Source: Clitopilus passeckerianus
Taxonomy: Eukaryota > Basidiomycota > Agaricomycetes > Agaricales > Entolomataceae
Length of the DNA stretch: 64,000 nucleotides
Direction: 5' to 3'
Assembly (NCBI GenBank): GCA_944990035.1
Contig: CALYLX010000119.1
Span: 1-64,000 of the forward strand
Part shown: positions 11,308 through 26,100 of the stretch, piece after piece
Layout of the letters: each line of letters begins with the position of its first letter
Numbering within the stretch: position 1 is the first letter of the stretch
The notes under the pieces: generated by a model
The model's database searches: none
Told to the model about the DNA's origin: nothing
The model's input: only the letters and a program-made list of their open reading frames with translations
Translations under genes and position numbers: made by a program

Positions 11308-14028
11308 GGCGTGTCACGGCGGAGCTGGATCACTGGGGTCGTCCAACATCGTAGTTTTGAGGCTGAAAAGGAGGGTTTAAAGGCGTTCTTGCGAGGGTGA
11401 GCATGCAATGCAACGAAGAGAAGATAGTGGTTGTGGTGAGAGTTGGTGCTCGAGTTCAAGCTTCGGAAACATGACGGTATTAACTTGCTCGGACGGACCT
11501 CCGAGCCTCTTAAGGTAACTTGATCAGGAATGCGACCCTCAGGCCTCCCCAAACGAATGAAATTTTATCAATTATCGTACGTTATATGTTAGGAGAAAGC
11601 GGCCGAAGAATAGCCAACGTCTTCGATTCACATGAGCGAGCAGAATAGTACATCCAAGACGTCTTGAGGTGGGGAAATGGCTGACCTCAATGCACGCTTC
11701 GAGGCAGCGCTCGCGGAGGCATTCTCGGCGATGGCGTCCATTCTGTGATGATGGTTGACGTCTTGACAATGAGATACTGTACAGTTTGCGTCAAGAGTCG
11801 CGTTAGGACCTCTCCAGAGATAACGATAAGAACCGCCACCGGTTTCTTGCGCGTTGTCAGGAGGCTTAAACGACTGGGTCCTACCTATGCCGTCGGGACA
11901 GAGTTTTCACGACAATGTTGGCCGTTTGTGTGCAATCTCTCAAGAAATCAACGCCTTTTCTCACTCAATTCTTTCTGTAATCGCTTTCTTCTCATCGCTT
12001 ATACACGCCTTGGGTGCATTTGATGAAGGGTAGTATCGGGCGCTTGTGCGGAGGTTGTTGTTATGGGTTGCATCAGGAACAACTCGCTGCTCCGTCGGAG
12101 GTGATCTCTCCAATGTTTGATATATTCGTACGGACAATGCTGCGATGACGCATGCAATGTGTGGCGCATTCACAACACACTGGGCTGGGCACGTGTTCGC
12201 GACTACCTCGTGTCGCTTGGGCAGCCAATCCAAAAGCGTCAAGTCGTCATGATGGGCCTTTCGTTGGCTGCGGCTCTCACGTACGCTATGGAATCAACAA
12301 TAGATCGACGAGAAAGCGTCTCGGTGGCTAAAGCTGATCACATGAAAAAATGCTTTGTATTGCAAGGAGAAACCGTATTCACATGTGGCATCATTGGCAA
12401 GGGGAGAATGACATGGATTGGGCGTCATGAATGTAAATCAAGTTCCGAGGAAAGTGACCATCTGGGCGAATGTAAACACTGAAAAGGAAGTGTTACTGTC
12501 AAGATATGAGGAAGTGCGCAGATCAGCGATTTCGGATGCTTTCTACAAAGACTCCTGACTTCCACCAACTGGAGCAGCGGTACAATCGTATAAAGGAACT
12601 TCGACATTGCCATCCAGTGGAAGGGGATGGCATAGGCATGGACGAAAGTAGGCTTTTGAGAAATTTGTATAACCACGAGTAGGAGACTAACACATAATAG
12701 GCTTTTTGACGTAGTACCTCATAACTCGGTGGTATAGTTCAGGTAGGGTTTGTATGGCCGCTGGACCATGAGAATGAAGAAGAATGGGATCGACATTGAC
12801 TGGACCCTTGTTCAGGTCTTTCGACATAGGCGCAAATTCAGGGCACAAGATGGGTGTCAAAGATCGGAGCCATTATGGCCTTCTGAAGCCTAGAAGACAG
12901 AGTTCTAAACGAAGGTTTAAGATGTAGATTCGTTTGAAACAGTTTGCCTGCGGCGGGCAAGTTTCCATACTACTGGATTCCTATCTGAGATTACTCCCCG
13001 GTGGGAGTTCTGAAGATCGTTCATTAGACCCTCGATCCAATGTACGATGCAATCGGTGCCGCAGGCGAACCTCCTCTGGATGTGGAGATAATGCTCTGAC
13101 TGTCGGCTGTGAATCGAGATATGTCCACTAACAAGCAGGAGATCAGAGCGGTGAGCAAGGCAAGCGACGAGTTGCGAGAAAAATGGAGTTGATTTTCTCC
13201 AGGCTGTCAAGAGACAAGGTCCGTTCTGGACGATTACGCGGCCGGACATCTGAGTAGCTGTACTGCATTTCAATAAAGACCAGCCATATTAGACCAAGGG
13301 TCGACGACCAAGCCAAGTTAGCATTGGACCTGCCGATCCCTTGCTTTAGGAGGAGACATCGAGTCGGACCCGAGATAGCCGCGTATGGTGCCTTTCAAAG
13401 GCTTTGGTGGGCGCTTCAAAGCATATGAGAAACCCCAGCTTAAGGAGATCGGACCGGAGGGCCAGCATTTGCATTTGCGGGGTTTTGGTGGACGAAGACA
13501 CACATGGTGGCAGTTGATGGAGGAAAGCCACAACGACAGGAGCATCGGCGGACTGCAATATCAACAGACACTTGAATTCAGAGAAGCTGGAAAGTCTTCG
13601 TTGGAATCAGAGGTTGACCGTGAAGTATGATGGCCAACTTTGATTTCTATGGTGACTGCCAGACTTTGCCCAATGAAGAACATATTTTGTTCTCATTGGA
13701 CCCTTGACCTGAGTTCTCGTGAAAGAACTTCGAGTAGGCGCTGATGACTGTTCGTCGCTTGACATTTCTTTGAGTGATCGAAGTTGTGGACGGTGTCCCC
13801 ATTACTAAATTTCGCCACGCAAGTTTGATCATTTTGCTTTTGTGATCGTACCACTCTCTGCTTGCTCGTCGTCTGGAACAGCGAGCTCGCATTCATTTTG
13901 CGACGAGAGGGTGTGTTTGCATATAATTGGCCGAGAGCGAAACAAGGAAATTGGGGAAAGCCACTACATCAAACGTCTAAGCTAATTCAAACGTCCTCAA
14001 GACCCTTTGTCACCCGTTTTTCGCCACC
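11308..14028. other. Gene-poor intergenic region
   Basis: About 2.7 kb between the divergent serine dehydratase and RhoGAP genes. Open frames up to 121 codons occur on both strands (for example 12117-12482 plus, 12917-13273 minus), but none shows a recognisable domain or joins convincingly through splice sites. A Gly-rich plus-strand frame at 13385-13630 repeats 'GFGGR' twice but has no other support. A CACGTG E-box lies near 12190. The last few hundred bases are presumably the RhoGAP promoter and leader. Confidence 0.45.
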
Positions 14029-17000
14029 ATGGCCCTCAACGCCGCAAAGGATGGGGCCAGCGCTTCGAGCGCTCACCCTCAGCTCAGAGGAGAACGAACG
14101 CCATACTCACAGCATCCACCACCGTCGTCAGCAAACACACCATCTGCACGATTTCTAGCAGCAACAGCAACACCTCAAACAGCAACGATACCGAATGTGC
14201 CTTCCGGACCTTCTGGATCGTTGACTTCCGCTAACAAGGATCGGCCGTTGACGGTAGCTGGCTTGCTTAAAGCCAACGCAAACGCACAAGATCCAACTGC
14301 TGCTGCTCTTGAACAAGCAGTTGGTGATCGCAACAATCTTGCCGCCCAGAATGCTCAACTGTGGAAGCTCATAGAGAAACAACGCACTGGATACAATCAA
14401 CTTTTGAAGGAGTTGGAAAGGGTGCGAGGCGAGAGAGATGTCTACAGGGGAAGACTTGCTGCTTCAAGCAACGGTAGCAGTGATAGGCGGCAAAAGAGCA
14501 GTGAAGGTGATAAAGCCTCAAAGCAGCGCAGCATTAGCGAAAATGCCAATGGGCAAGTTCATGGCCGAGGTGCGGCCTCGTCGAGCCCGGAGATACGCCA
14601 GCCCATGGCCAGGCATAATTCGGATGATCATGGTATGTCTACGAATTTCCCTACACAGCTCTTTCTCCTAACTGATTCGTCCCTCATAGCCTCACGACAA
14701 ACACAACAAGGTTCCCTACATGCCACCCGCTCGCACGAACCTTTGAGTGCTCGAGAACGAGAGCAAGCTTTGTCTCAGCCTAACCTGACTTACGCTTCTT
14801 CCGCATCACCCAACGATTCCCGATCACAAACTTTACCCCCTCCTCCACCTGCGTCCGCTCCATCTTCAGTTGGCGCCCAGCTTGAGCAAGGAAATGTACA
14901 ACCCAATGCTTCTCGCTCGCTCAAACCCTCGCCAACTCCGTTGATTGTTCCACCTCGCCCTGACACCTTACCCGTTCCTGCATCAGCTATATCTGCCTCT
15001 CAAGAAACCAATCCTTTTGGTAGCCAGATACAAGGATCGCCTGGGGATACGGCGGTAGCCATTGACACACGACCCCTGAACCCTCGCAAGGAGAGTCTAC
15101 CTGACAATTTCCTTCGGCAGCCTTCTGGGCCTCTCGTTGCCTCACCTCCCACCTTCAACCCTTCGGGTAGCGAAGCATCCCATTTAGCTGCACACCCCAA
15201 TTCCAACTTAGGTCAACCCCAAGCGCCAGCACTCACACCTCAAACCGCTCCTCCGGGGTTCTCGAACCCAGATTATAGGTCTGCGCATAGAGCTGCAACG
15301 CAACCTGACGTCCAAATACAATCTCCTCACCAACTACCCACCATAAGGACGTCTTCTGTTGACTCCAATCAGACTGCAACCGCGCCCAACTCAAGCGCAA
15401 ATCCGAATAGCATGTTAGCTGCTATTCCAGAAGGGCGTGCCCATTTACTCTCACGAGAATCGAGAATTTCCCTTCCAGATGAAGCCAAGCGTTACATTGC
15501 CAATATGACAGAGTCACCAGTACCTAGCCCTAAAGTTGATGCTTTTGGAGGTGTAAATTCTAGCTCGACAAGCCTTCCTCAACCTCCCACGCAAAGTCCT
15601 CTGAACCCCGATGGGCTTGCCCCTCCTCTTCTAGCTGATACACGCGGAGCCGACAGCCCTGGAGGTAGTAGCGAATTTTTGGATATGAACGAGGATGATG
15701 AAGGGAGCGAGGCTGATGATGAGGAATCAGCAGTCACGGGGCCTGATGGTGATGAGATGGAGGAACCTGAGGTCAATAGAATTCAACATCCTGTTCAGAG
15801 TCACTCTGCCCTGGACTTGGAATCGTTTCAAGGTAAGCTCTCTGCCCGTGTTATGTGCTAACTTTAGCTTATATACTCCGCTTGATAGAAGATTTCCGGT
15901 CCATCTCTGAACCGCCCTTCAAGCCTGTTCATCCGATGATACAGGTGCAGGCTCCCAGCAGCTTGGGGCATACCGACGAAAGCCAAGAATCGCCAACACA
16001 CGGTGACGAATCAGAGGAGATTTCTCCACTTACGAACCCGTATTCACCCCCAGGCCAGCCAGAACCTCAAACACAGCCGTTCCGATACGAGCCAAAGCAA
16101 CAAGCTTATCAGGCCTCTCAGTCTGTGCCCGCCAACTTCCGAGCTCTACCTCTCCTCCCTACGGATCTCCCTCACACTACTGTCACCGTCTCTCACTCAT
16201 CAGTCCGTCCAAACGATAGAGGCAAAGAGGTGCTGTCATTCATCGTTCATGTTAGACCTGGTCCAGGAAAGGAGGGGTGGAGGGTGGAGAAAATGTACTC
16301 GGACGTGCTGGCCCTCGATCAGCGAGTTCGGAGCAGTGTGGGCAAAGGGGTAGGGAAGAAGATCCCTAGTTTGCCGGAAGGTCGGCTGTGGAAGGATCAT
16401 GCACCTGCTAAGGTAGATCAAAGAAAGGTATGTGCGTTTTCGCCTCCATTATATCGGGGTATTCAACAAGTTTTAGGCCGTTCTTGAGGGATACCTTCAA
16501 AGCCTGATAAACCTCCCTGTTAAACGCAATGATGAAGTAATCGCCTTTTTCACGACCGACATTGTACGCGAGACGAACCAGCCAGTCCTGCAAGCCGGAC
16601 ATAAGGAGGGCTACCTCACGAAACGGGGCAAAAATTTCGGAGGATGGAAAACGAGATACTTCGTGCTTCAAGGGCCAGTATTGGAGTACTATGACTGCGT
16701 ATGTGCCACTCTATTGTTCTGTTGCTCCGTATCTGATGGTCGTGAAACAGCGCGGTGGTACCCACCTTGGTTCTATCCAAGTAACGGGAGCTCAGATTGG
16801 ACGTCAGCAACGTACCGAACGGCCGGCTGGAGCGGATGACGAGAAGGAGTATAGGCACGCCTTCCTCATCGTTGAGGCCAGGAAGGGCCCCGGAGGAAAC
16901 CACCCTCGACATGTTCTTTGCGCCGAAAGCGATGAAGACAGGGACAGCTGGGTTGAGATGCTGGTCCGATATTTCTCAGGAACCTACAGCGAAGAGCCTT

Positions 17001-19027
17001 TGACCAAGTTCGGTCCTGGTCCAATTGCAGTAAACCCCGCTACCTACCAAAACGCCGCACAGCCACGCTCCAGTACTAGTTCAAACGACAGCCCTGTATC
17101 GCGCCGGCCGCAACGGGCATTCTCAAAGGACGATATTGCGATCTCCAAAGGGGCTGCTGTACCGATTTCGCAGTTGCCACAGGACGAAACTACTGCGAAG
17201 TTCTTCCCCCAAGCAAATGACGATTATCATACGTCGTCCACTCCTGCAAAACAGATAGATCCGTCCCCAACGGACCGCCACCCGAATGGAGGCGCCTTTG
17301 ATGCGCACTACAGCGCTAGGCGTCTCATGGAAAAAGGCGGCCAACCTTCGAGCTTGCCTGATTCATCGCCATTGTCATCCGTTTCGAATTTCGCTTCGGA
17401 TGCTTTGTCCGGGACCAGCCAGCGTGCTAACTCTGAACTTGGCCATTATCCGGATCTACAGCAGAACGCTAAAGCGAATCGCCAGCTTTCCCCAGAAAGA
17501 CATCGTAGGGATCCCCATGACGGTCGCAAGTCCTTCCATCCATCGCTCAATACAGTTGCGCAATCCCCGACCGTCGCTGCTGGCACCGAACGATCTTCAA
17601 CCCCTGACAAATTAGACGCAAATGCAAAGGTCAAGATCTCCGGCCCGATGAATGCTGCACCCATTCCCACTGGATTTAAATTCGGTGGCAAAGATCCCGC
17701 CCCTGCTGCAGCGGAATCTACGCCATCAGATCAGCGCCGCGAAAAGGCTCGGTCTCGTTTCTGGAACTGGAAGAGCACAGGTATGAGTCAGCCATGTACG
17801 CATCTGCATTCTATTGATATATCGTGACCACCACAGCTCCTGAAAAACCACAACCTATCGCCACAACTGTGTCAAGAGCTGTGTTTGGAGTATCGCTTGA
17901 AGAGTCCTTAGAGGTTGCTCAGATTGCCAACCTGCCTGCTATCGTGTTTAGATGCATACAATATCTGGAAGCCAAGAAAGCGGATCAAGAGGAGGGCATC
18001 TACCGCCTAAGCGGAAGCTCAGCAGTCATCAAGAGTCTCAAAGACAGATTTAACACCGGTTAGTCGTTTGTCATGCTTAGCCACAAGTATGAAGATCTCA
18101 TGGTTAACAGAGGGTGATGTCGATCTCCTCGCATCTGACGAGTATTGGGATCCCCATGCTATCGCCGGGCTACTCAAAAGTTTCTTACGCGACTTGCCTG
18201 CAAGTATCCTGACTCGAGATCTTCACCTCCGGTTCCTTGCAGTCATAGGTATGATTGGATAATCTACATTCTTGATCGCTGATTAAAGTATCCTGGAATA
18301 GACTTCGTAGATGCCCAAGAAAGGATCAAAGAGCTTTCCCGCCTGATTGCTGCCCTTCCGATTGCCAATTATAGCCTGCTCCGTGCCCTCACTGCGCACC
18401 TGATCCTGGTCGTCCAGAACTCTAACGTCAACAAGATGACGATGAGGAACGTCGGAATAGTGTTCAGCCCAACCCTCGGGATACCTGCGGGCGTATTCAG
18501 TCTTATGCTTGGAGAATTCAACCGCGTTTTCAACGTTGGAGCCGAGTCGGGACAGCCTCCGGAGGATGACGCTGACGATGAAGAATCTGAAGTTGATCGA
18601 CGCAATAGCCGGCAGTATTCCGATGCAGCTGCTGATCAATTGCTTGGACTCGCAGGTCGAAGTCTGAAGAGTGAGCAGTTCTCTCTCGGCTATTTCTGCA
18701 TCGCTAATGCTGGTTTCACCAGCCGCAGAAGAAGTTGTATCCGAGAGCGATGAAGTGTCCATGCAGGATGAAAGTGGAACAGAGACGACAGACAACGAAC
18801 CGCCCGCCGATTCTTCATCCGAAGGCGGTCCTCACATCAATACTTCTCCTCCTGACACGCCAATTGTCAAGGCGTCAAAGGCGTCGCACGCAGCCGCTAC
18901 GAGAGGGCTTAATGTCACTATCACGAACCCTGAACGAGGAAATCGACATTCAAAGATCATGGGACTTCCCCATTCTCCCCGGCCTCCACACTCCCTAGCA
19001 GACAACCAGATTCCAGATGATTTTTGA
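14029..19027 (+). CDS. BEM3: Bem3-type RhoGAP with PX and PH domains
   Basis: A large GTPase-activating protein for Cdc42/Rho GTPases controlling polarity. Order: a low-complexity N-terminus; a coiled coil ('RNNLAAQNAQLWKLIEKQRT', then 'LLKELERVRGERDVYRG') at about residues 95-145; a long disordered Ser/Pro/Gln region; a PX domain (16230-16570, 'LSFIVHVRPGPGKEGW', 'KKIPSLPEGRLWK'); a PH domain (16600-16990, 'KEGYLTKRGKNFGGWKTRYF', 'DRDSWVEMLVRYF'); another disordered Ser-rich linker; and a RhoGAP domain (17870-18550, 'VFGVSLEESLEVA', 'GIYRLSGSSAVIKSLKDRFN'; the Arg of YRLSG is the expected arginine finger). The tail is acidic and Ser-rich, ending at TGA 19025-19027. PX and PH target phosphoinositide membranes. 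Introns include about 14641-14690 and 15833-15888. Homology to yeast Bem3 rests on domain order. The start ATG follows GCCACC, a good Kozak context. Confidence 0.85.
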
Positions 19028-19331
19028 TGTGCACGCTGATCTTCGCAGTTTCTCCATTGACAATTTATTCATGCATTGAAGTCACCATATACCCCTGATA
19101 CCACAACAGTCTGTACTGCTTGCTAGCTACAGATTTTGTACTTATACCTATTTCTTGTATCTTATCTTGACGTTCTCGAAAAATTACATGAAGTGAGTCC
19201 TATGGACTTGGCGGTGTGTTCCTGTCCCTGACCAGATGGGCGTGACAACTCTGAAATCTTGACGTGTCACTGTCACGGTACGCGCCTGCGGTCAGCGCGA
19301 CAGGAGTGGAGACATCTCAACGTCGACCACC

Positions 19332-20118
19332 ATGGGCTTCCGACAAGCAGCTGTATTGGCACCAGTTTCCTTCTTCCTAGGTATGCTTTAGAATTATGAA
19401 GGGCCAGAGAGACGATACGAATACACTTTTGCAGGTGTCTTTTTCATATGCTTTAACGTGGATCACTCTGTACTATGGGGCGAACTCACGGACGAGGTGG
19501 TTCAGGACGGGTTCCACTTCTACACCACATTCTTCAACGCACCACCAGCCATCAAGGTTTGCGCTATGTTCTTCCAGTAAAACAATCTGGTTTAATGAAA
19601 TAACAGGCGTTGCTACACGGTATGGTGGGAGTGGGCATGGTTGGGATGCTGTCCAAACTGCACAAGTGGGACGAGAGTGCCGTCTACTTCGACGGTTCTT
19701 GCCTAGGTATGTTTTAAGCAAAGATATCCACGAGGAAACACATTCTGACGTCTACAATCCCCTGTCAGCTTCCTTCGTGTTCGCCGTCGTGATCTATATC
19801 ACAGTCACAATCCCAGCCCTCCAAGCCGTTGCAGGTGCTATTTCTCCCGAGGAAGCTAGCCCTGAGGGACTCCTGGAAGACCGTATCCAGGCCCTGAGAG
19901 TTCTCTCTGCAGGCAATGTCATTATGGTTGTCTGCCTCGGCGCTATCTTGGTCCTGCAGGTGACGACTTCTTCCATTGGGCCGTATTGACAAATTTACTG
20001 ACGTCCCCTCCGCTAGGCTGGTCAAGAGTTCGCTCGCCGTACTGAGGAGAAAGCCTTGGCCGCATTAGTTGAGGCAGAGAAGAAAGCTGCTGTCCCCGTG
20101 GAGAAGAAGGATCAGTGA
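19332..20118 (+). CDS. SHR3: Shr3-type ER chaperone for amino acid permeases
   Basis: Small ER membrane protein of the Shr3 family, which keeps amino acid permeases folded and passes them to COPII vesicles. The spliced protein begins MGFRQAAVLAPVSFFLG and continues 'VFFICFNVDHSVLWGELT', 'GFHFYTTFFNAPPAIK', 'ALLHGMVGVGMVGMLSKLHK', 'ASFVFAVVIYITVTIPALQA' and 'NVIMVVCLGAILVLQAGQEF': four hydrophobic segments followed by a charged cytosolic tail (EKKAAVPVEKKDQ). A KKxx-like lysine-rich end fits ER residence. Four introns of 50-65 nt join in frame. It lies about 300 bp downstream of the RhoGAP stop on the same strand. Confidence 0.85.
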
Positions 20119-23100
20119 GCTTTAGAGTATCTATTCTGTGGATTTAGTAGTAACAGCGTAATTAATACCTGATTTATCTTGTATAATGGATGCTAATATT
20201 ATGGCAGAATTGATAGGACAATAAATCATCACTAGGCGGGAAAAAAGGACGAAATTCATTGGAAGCATTTCGAGCCGTATGTGCAAGGGGAGGAATGTAA
20301 CCCAGATCTGGATAACTGCCAGAGGTGGGCTAAGCCTTTTTGACTCAGCCTCCTGCTATGGGACACAGAATGAGTTCTCAAGACTAGCGACATATCATTT
20401 CCAAAACTTTGCAACCCCTCCGTGAGACCTGCACAATGGGAACATACCGTTGATATCAGAATCTGACATTCTCTGATTTACCAGACAACCGTTGACCATG
20501 CTTGTATTCTAGAAAGAGACCCCACTCAGTGCTCCAGCATCAAGAGTTGTAGAACCTCTCGCTTGATCCTTTGCCCAGAGTACCGCCAATCCAAATAGCC
20601 GTTGGCTGCATCGGAAAGTCAGCTCGGACTTTGCTGTTCTCACACATGGTCTTGCCTACGTTCCGGCGGCTGCCACGTCTATCACTCACTGAGTGCGGGA
20701 AAGTGTCTCATATCTATCACGACCGCGTTGAAAATCTACACTTGCCAGCCGGCGGTACCAAGTTCGGCCGCCTCAGCTCGTGCTTCTCGAAGACAGGTTC
20801 TATCTCGGATTCATGGCATCCACGGCGTAACTTGGATGACTGCTCTGGCAGCGGACTTGGTGCATGCGACAAGGCACTTAGGACTGTCCCATCGCCATGC
20901 AGGTCCAGACATTTGTACCCACACAGATGTCATACCTACCATCACTTGGGAGAGTCAATGTGCGTTTCGCTCGAAAGGGTTCTGAGCTTCGACGCATCGG
21001 GGAAAGAATACATAGTTGTCCCAGATGAATGAAATGAGTATATCAAACAAGCCCAAGAAAGGTGGGATTCAATCTCAGCCAATCATTTCGCACCCAGTTC
21101 ATGAACGTTTTCGAAGGGTAGTCAATCTCGAATCGTTCCTCCTGTAGAATTCATGTACCTTCCCGGTTCCTATACCAGTGAGACGGCTCGGAAATACGCC
21201 AAATAATCTCTGAACTGCCCCAGCGCTTTCACACGTTCAGTTTGCCAAAAGTAAGCCACAAGAAGCCACATCATGTCTTCATTTCACTGGAACAGGCTAT
21301 AATCTCGGGGGATATCAACGCCAAAAGTGTAGATATACTCCGTGACATCCATGACCGTGTGTGAAATGGTGAAACCCACACCCACTGGCACCCCATGGCA
21401 CGTTGGTCGGAAGATGTACGGAAGCTTTTGTCCCATCCTTCAGTCGGCAATGATGAAGGCGTGCTCACGGCACGACCGTTCTCTGGATGAAGTTAGATGT
21501 GTATCTTGATGTCGAAGTTCTTCATGGAGAGTGACGTCAGTTTTACAGATGCTCGAAGGACGGCTTTGGATGTACAATAATGATGAGCATGGCTGTCCCG
21601 CTGTCCCACATCCGGGTATGGAGTTCAAAACGGTGAGCAAAAATTCGACTCTTTTGCATAGCTTCCAATAGACTTAACGTCGAGCCCGCATGCGTCGATG
21701 AATGGTCGACATCATGATGTGTATTTGCGCCACAACACTTCCATCCGCCAAGTCTCCTGTGTTCACCACCCTCAGCCTCAACCTCATGGCTTCTATCGGC
21801 TTCTTTACGCAGTAAATGACGTCGTAGGGGCAATACTTTTATTCTTCTATTTCTACCATGTGTTGTCACCATGTTCGCGGTGAAGAACAGTCTTGCTAGA
21901 ATCTTGGCAACCTTCTCAAAAAAATACAGGCTTGCTAAGCACCCCCTTGAGCCTTATCGATGCGCCCTTGCCATGGACATAAGAGGTACTTGCCTTCCTA
22001 TTGTGGTAGCTGACTGATAAAAGTTTGAATGCATTTTTACTCTTGGGTAAGGCATTCTATTGCGTGACTTATGGTGAACCTGAGGGCTTTCACTGCCTCA
22101 CCCTATTCCTGCCTTTCCGGAGTCTAACCTATTCCGTCTCTCTGTTGCATGGCTGTCAGTATAGCTAGGAGCTGAGAAAACGCGATACGACAGATGTTCC
22201 GTCGGCCGCTGTAGGAGATGGGAGATACTGCACAAATACGTCTGATCGTTAGGCATGATGAATAATGCTCAAGACATCGGACAGTCAGCCTTCTGTATTT
22301 TGTGGCCCAGATATGTACCGACTTAGCGCCAACGTTGTTACTAGCCATGTGTCATTGGTACTGTCCCGGCATTTTAGACTTTAGCTCCTCGGACCGAGTA
22401 CCCTCCCAACTCGGACCTAATAGCAGTTATTCCACCACCAAAGTTGACTTTCGCGGGGTCGTTTCAAAGCCACAAAAGTATCCAGAGGGCTGGGTACCGT
22501 CGATGCCCTTATCGTATTTCACCCGAATTTCTGCAATGTGTGATGTCCGCGCGGCCGAGGCATTTAGGGTACTTCGTCGGTTATGCCTCCCCAGGCCTCA
22601 CAGGAGCGGAAACTGCTGGGAGTTGCCGGAAGGTATAATATATCCATTTCATATCCGTTCTTTCCAATAAGTTGGACTCAAGGTCGCTTGTTTGACGGAG
22701 GAAGGGGTGGGCTACTACCGACCGTTCATCTTCTAACACCGTTCGAGCTTCAGGAAGTCCTTGCTTCCGCTACTCTCCACATCATGAAACGTACCACCAC
22801 CAACTGATAGAGACCATCTACATTTATGTTTAATTTAACATCAGCGTTTTCCTTTCACCACCAAACCCTGGAAGATTCTTTCTAGAAGATAGTTATCAGC
22901 TGGAATTGCCCGGTGACATTGATAGATTGGATCGGCCAGCTGATGGATTGATTGTGCTTGATTCAAGCAGATCAGAGCAAAATGAAAGATTCAACCTGTG
23001 TCCGGTGCCACTTGAGTGCCACAACACGCTTTATGATGGAGACTCCAACGAGCGCCATCGCTTTAACAGGAAGTAAAGAAGATCACATTAACCTACTATT

Positions 23101-26100
23101 AGTACGATCGTAGCCCTCTATTCAGTTGTCGACTCGCTCTAAATTCAAGTTTGGATCGGTGTCAAGGAAGGCGACACGCGGAACGCATACTAGAAGCCTA
23201 TACCTTCGGAATCTTGCGAGGATCGAATCGATACCACATGTGCATGAACGGTTCGAAGCGGAGATCCCAGTGCTAACAATTGTAAATTCGAATGTGCGAG
23301 GCCTGGTGTAACTTCAGCGGTATATGCCGCCCCAGGGCAATAAACGTCACGAAGAAAATTTGGTATGAAATAGTGATCATTGTGATTTCTCAGAACTTGA
23401 AGCAGATCAACGTCAAACTCTCGCTTGTGGCTATGATCAGAACGGAGACAAACGTTGAAGGCGGCGGGATCCTGTGCCGTTGCAGGGTCACTAGCAGAGT
23501 CTTCAGCGCTGAATGTATTGCTCTCGGGACAGTCAAACAACAGCCAGCATCTTTGGTAATGATCTGATATTACTACTCCCAGAGCTGTCGATATCCGAAG
23601 TGGAATGATCACTTCGGACCTATCGGCTATTTGACACTGACAGAAGAAGCCTCCTCGACGTGGACTTTGTGCGTGCATGAGGTCTAGCCAAGTTACACGC
23701 GTGCGCAGATTGAACTGTTCATCACCTAGTCTGATATTCTGGAAGCAGAGTGCGGTAGGTGATAGACCTCCGACGCCTGATCATCCTGCCTTCATTCCCA
23801 TGGTTGCACAAGTGGACTCCGTAATATCTGTAAAGGGCTGCTTGAACCCTCGTTACCTGGCTAAATTCAGGAAACCAATCTTACCTGAGTATGGAACGAC
23901 GTTCACAATGCAAAGGTGCTTATGTCGAGATGGCCACCCTGTCCCCAGATATGCGTCGGGTTGACAGTCAGCATACAGTCATTAAATTGGTGTAAGAGAG
24001 GCGAGAACGCCCCAGAAAGGCGAACGTCAGCATCCCAGTTGGCCCTCTCAACTGAATAGTATTTGATGCCTAATGTATACTTAGGAGGGGTAAAAATAGC
24101 AGTATGTATCAGGGACAGACGCAGCCTGGGTACGAGTGCTGCGGGCATCCTCGGACGTACATGGATGGGTGGAATGCTGTAATACAATCAGTTGTAAGTA
24201 CCCATTTCTAGGTGATTGCAGAAAAGAGGGTGCGATGTAAGAGTTGGTTTCAGGGCTTAATCTGGTGAATGGGATAAAAGTCCCCCACACGCAGCGCGCC
24301 GTGTCGGCATAAGACAGGCTACGTTCAAAGCTGTACGATGTTTGCCTAGTTTGAGAACAATGCGGAGCCAGAAATCACATTTCAAGCGAGAATCTTTGTC
24401 AAATGTCGTAAATGACCTGAAATGATATTTCCTCGAAGATAACCTGGGAATATATCAAGCAGTATGATCGGGAAGTGTACATAGCACAAATGGTGCGTTT
24501 TCGAAGGGATGTCGTAAGATCTATGATCCACGGCGGCCTTCAAACCTTTCTATATGGATCTTCCTTGCCTCTGGCGTCTAACTGTTTGTGATTCTGGCTG
24601 AAGGTATGATAGGCATGGAGCGATAACTTCCTGGACCAATTGGATTTACGTGAACCTCCAAACATGTGGCGACTCACAAGAGCGACCACGAAGGCCAAGA
24701 GGTGTACGTGGTGATTGGCGGCGGGTAAGATGACTGGGAGTATGGGAGCAGACGACAGGCATGAGCAGTAGTGAAGCTACTTGATTCGCGTCTGACCTAG
24801 GTAAACAAGCTCGCTAAAGGTCGGACTAAGAGTTTGCAATCCACATAGATAGCTTTTGCGATCAGAGATAGACTGCTCGAGAGCAAGGTCGGGTTAAGGC
24901 CTAGAAAGGGACTCTGGTACATCACAGCGGAAGCATTTCTCCAATCATCAGTGTTCTGAACTCTCGCGGGATGATCAGAAGTAAGATGAAGTCTAGAACG
25001 ACATTCGGGAAAGTCGACGGAGAAAGATCGAAATAACATAGGGTATGTCGTCATAGCCATTGAGCGAGGCCATATACACGTCCGGATCGATGAAGTCTCG
25101 CGGGAAGCAAATACGCCAAAGGACATGAACGAGATGTGGCCTCTGAAAGGTCCAGATGGAGTTGAGGCCTCCTGTGTCCAGATACGATACCCTCTCGGCG
25201 AGTACCTTCTAAAGAGATGTGTTAGTCGTATAAGCCTCTCATGATAAGTGCTGAAATGGAAAGATAAACGCACGATAACATGTGAACGAAAGAGGTAGCC
25301 TGGGCGTAGAGATAGAAGCTTCACTGACTAAACATAGAGAGGGGCAGAAAGCTCACCTGATAGAATGGGAACGGCTCGTGGCCGCCAACGCCATCACAAC
25401 CGGTGCGACGAGCGGCTTCTACTGAATGATACAAGTTGAGGTTCTTTGGACAATGATGTAGGTGGATACATGTGGTGCCCTGTCACTACTAGAAATTCTT
25501 CTCGGGTTACCTTGGCTGGAATGTGTCATCGTCGCAGCAAATTATCCCACCCGTATGCGTGATACGGCTTCCGGACTTTTGGGCAAAGATGAATTGTTCG
25601 GGTCGGGCTATAGAATTGAATCAAGCGTTGGAGCTGAATAGCGTCATAGCTTGTCGGCAGTATTGATAGCAGGAAAGGGTTAATTCAAGTTTGACAAGGG
25701 ACAGGGAAAGACGGGAAATCGGCCAATAAAAGTGAGTTCAGATCGCAGGGTGTAATGTAAGGATAGTGTTGTTGTGGCGGCCAAGGTTGCTTATGACGAT
25801 GTTCTTTGATTGTGGGCGACCACGAAAAACTCGATGCGATGCAGCCGTAATTTGATCACCGCATCCCTTATTTTGGAAAGAGGAGCCACTCCTCCTTCGA
25901 GTTGCTGATCGACACTTTACGGAACTTGAAAATTTTAACTGGTCTCGAGAATTGCAATCGACTTTAAGGCGGTCGAGAGAGTGAAGGTACGGGATCAGCC
26001 CAGACTCACCCAGGCTATGCAGAGAGTATTGTCAAAAAGACTGACTACAATGATTGAAACATTACCGGTGACCGGTGAATTTTGAGAGACCTGTAAATGA

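Noticed and set aside
12117..12482. 121-codon plus-strand frame as a gene
   Set aside because: No recognisable motif, and equally long frames overlap on the opposite strand.
24797..25324. 175-codon minus-strand frame as a gene
   Set aside because: No domain, no splice-joined extension, and another frame in the same stretch looks equally protein-like.
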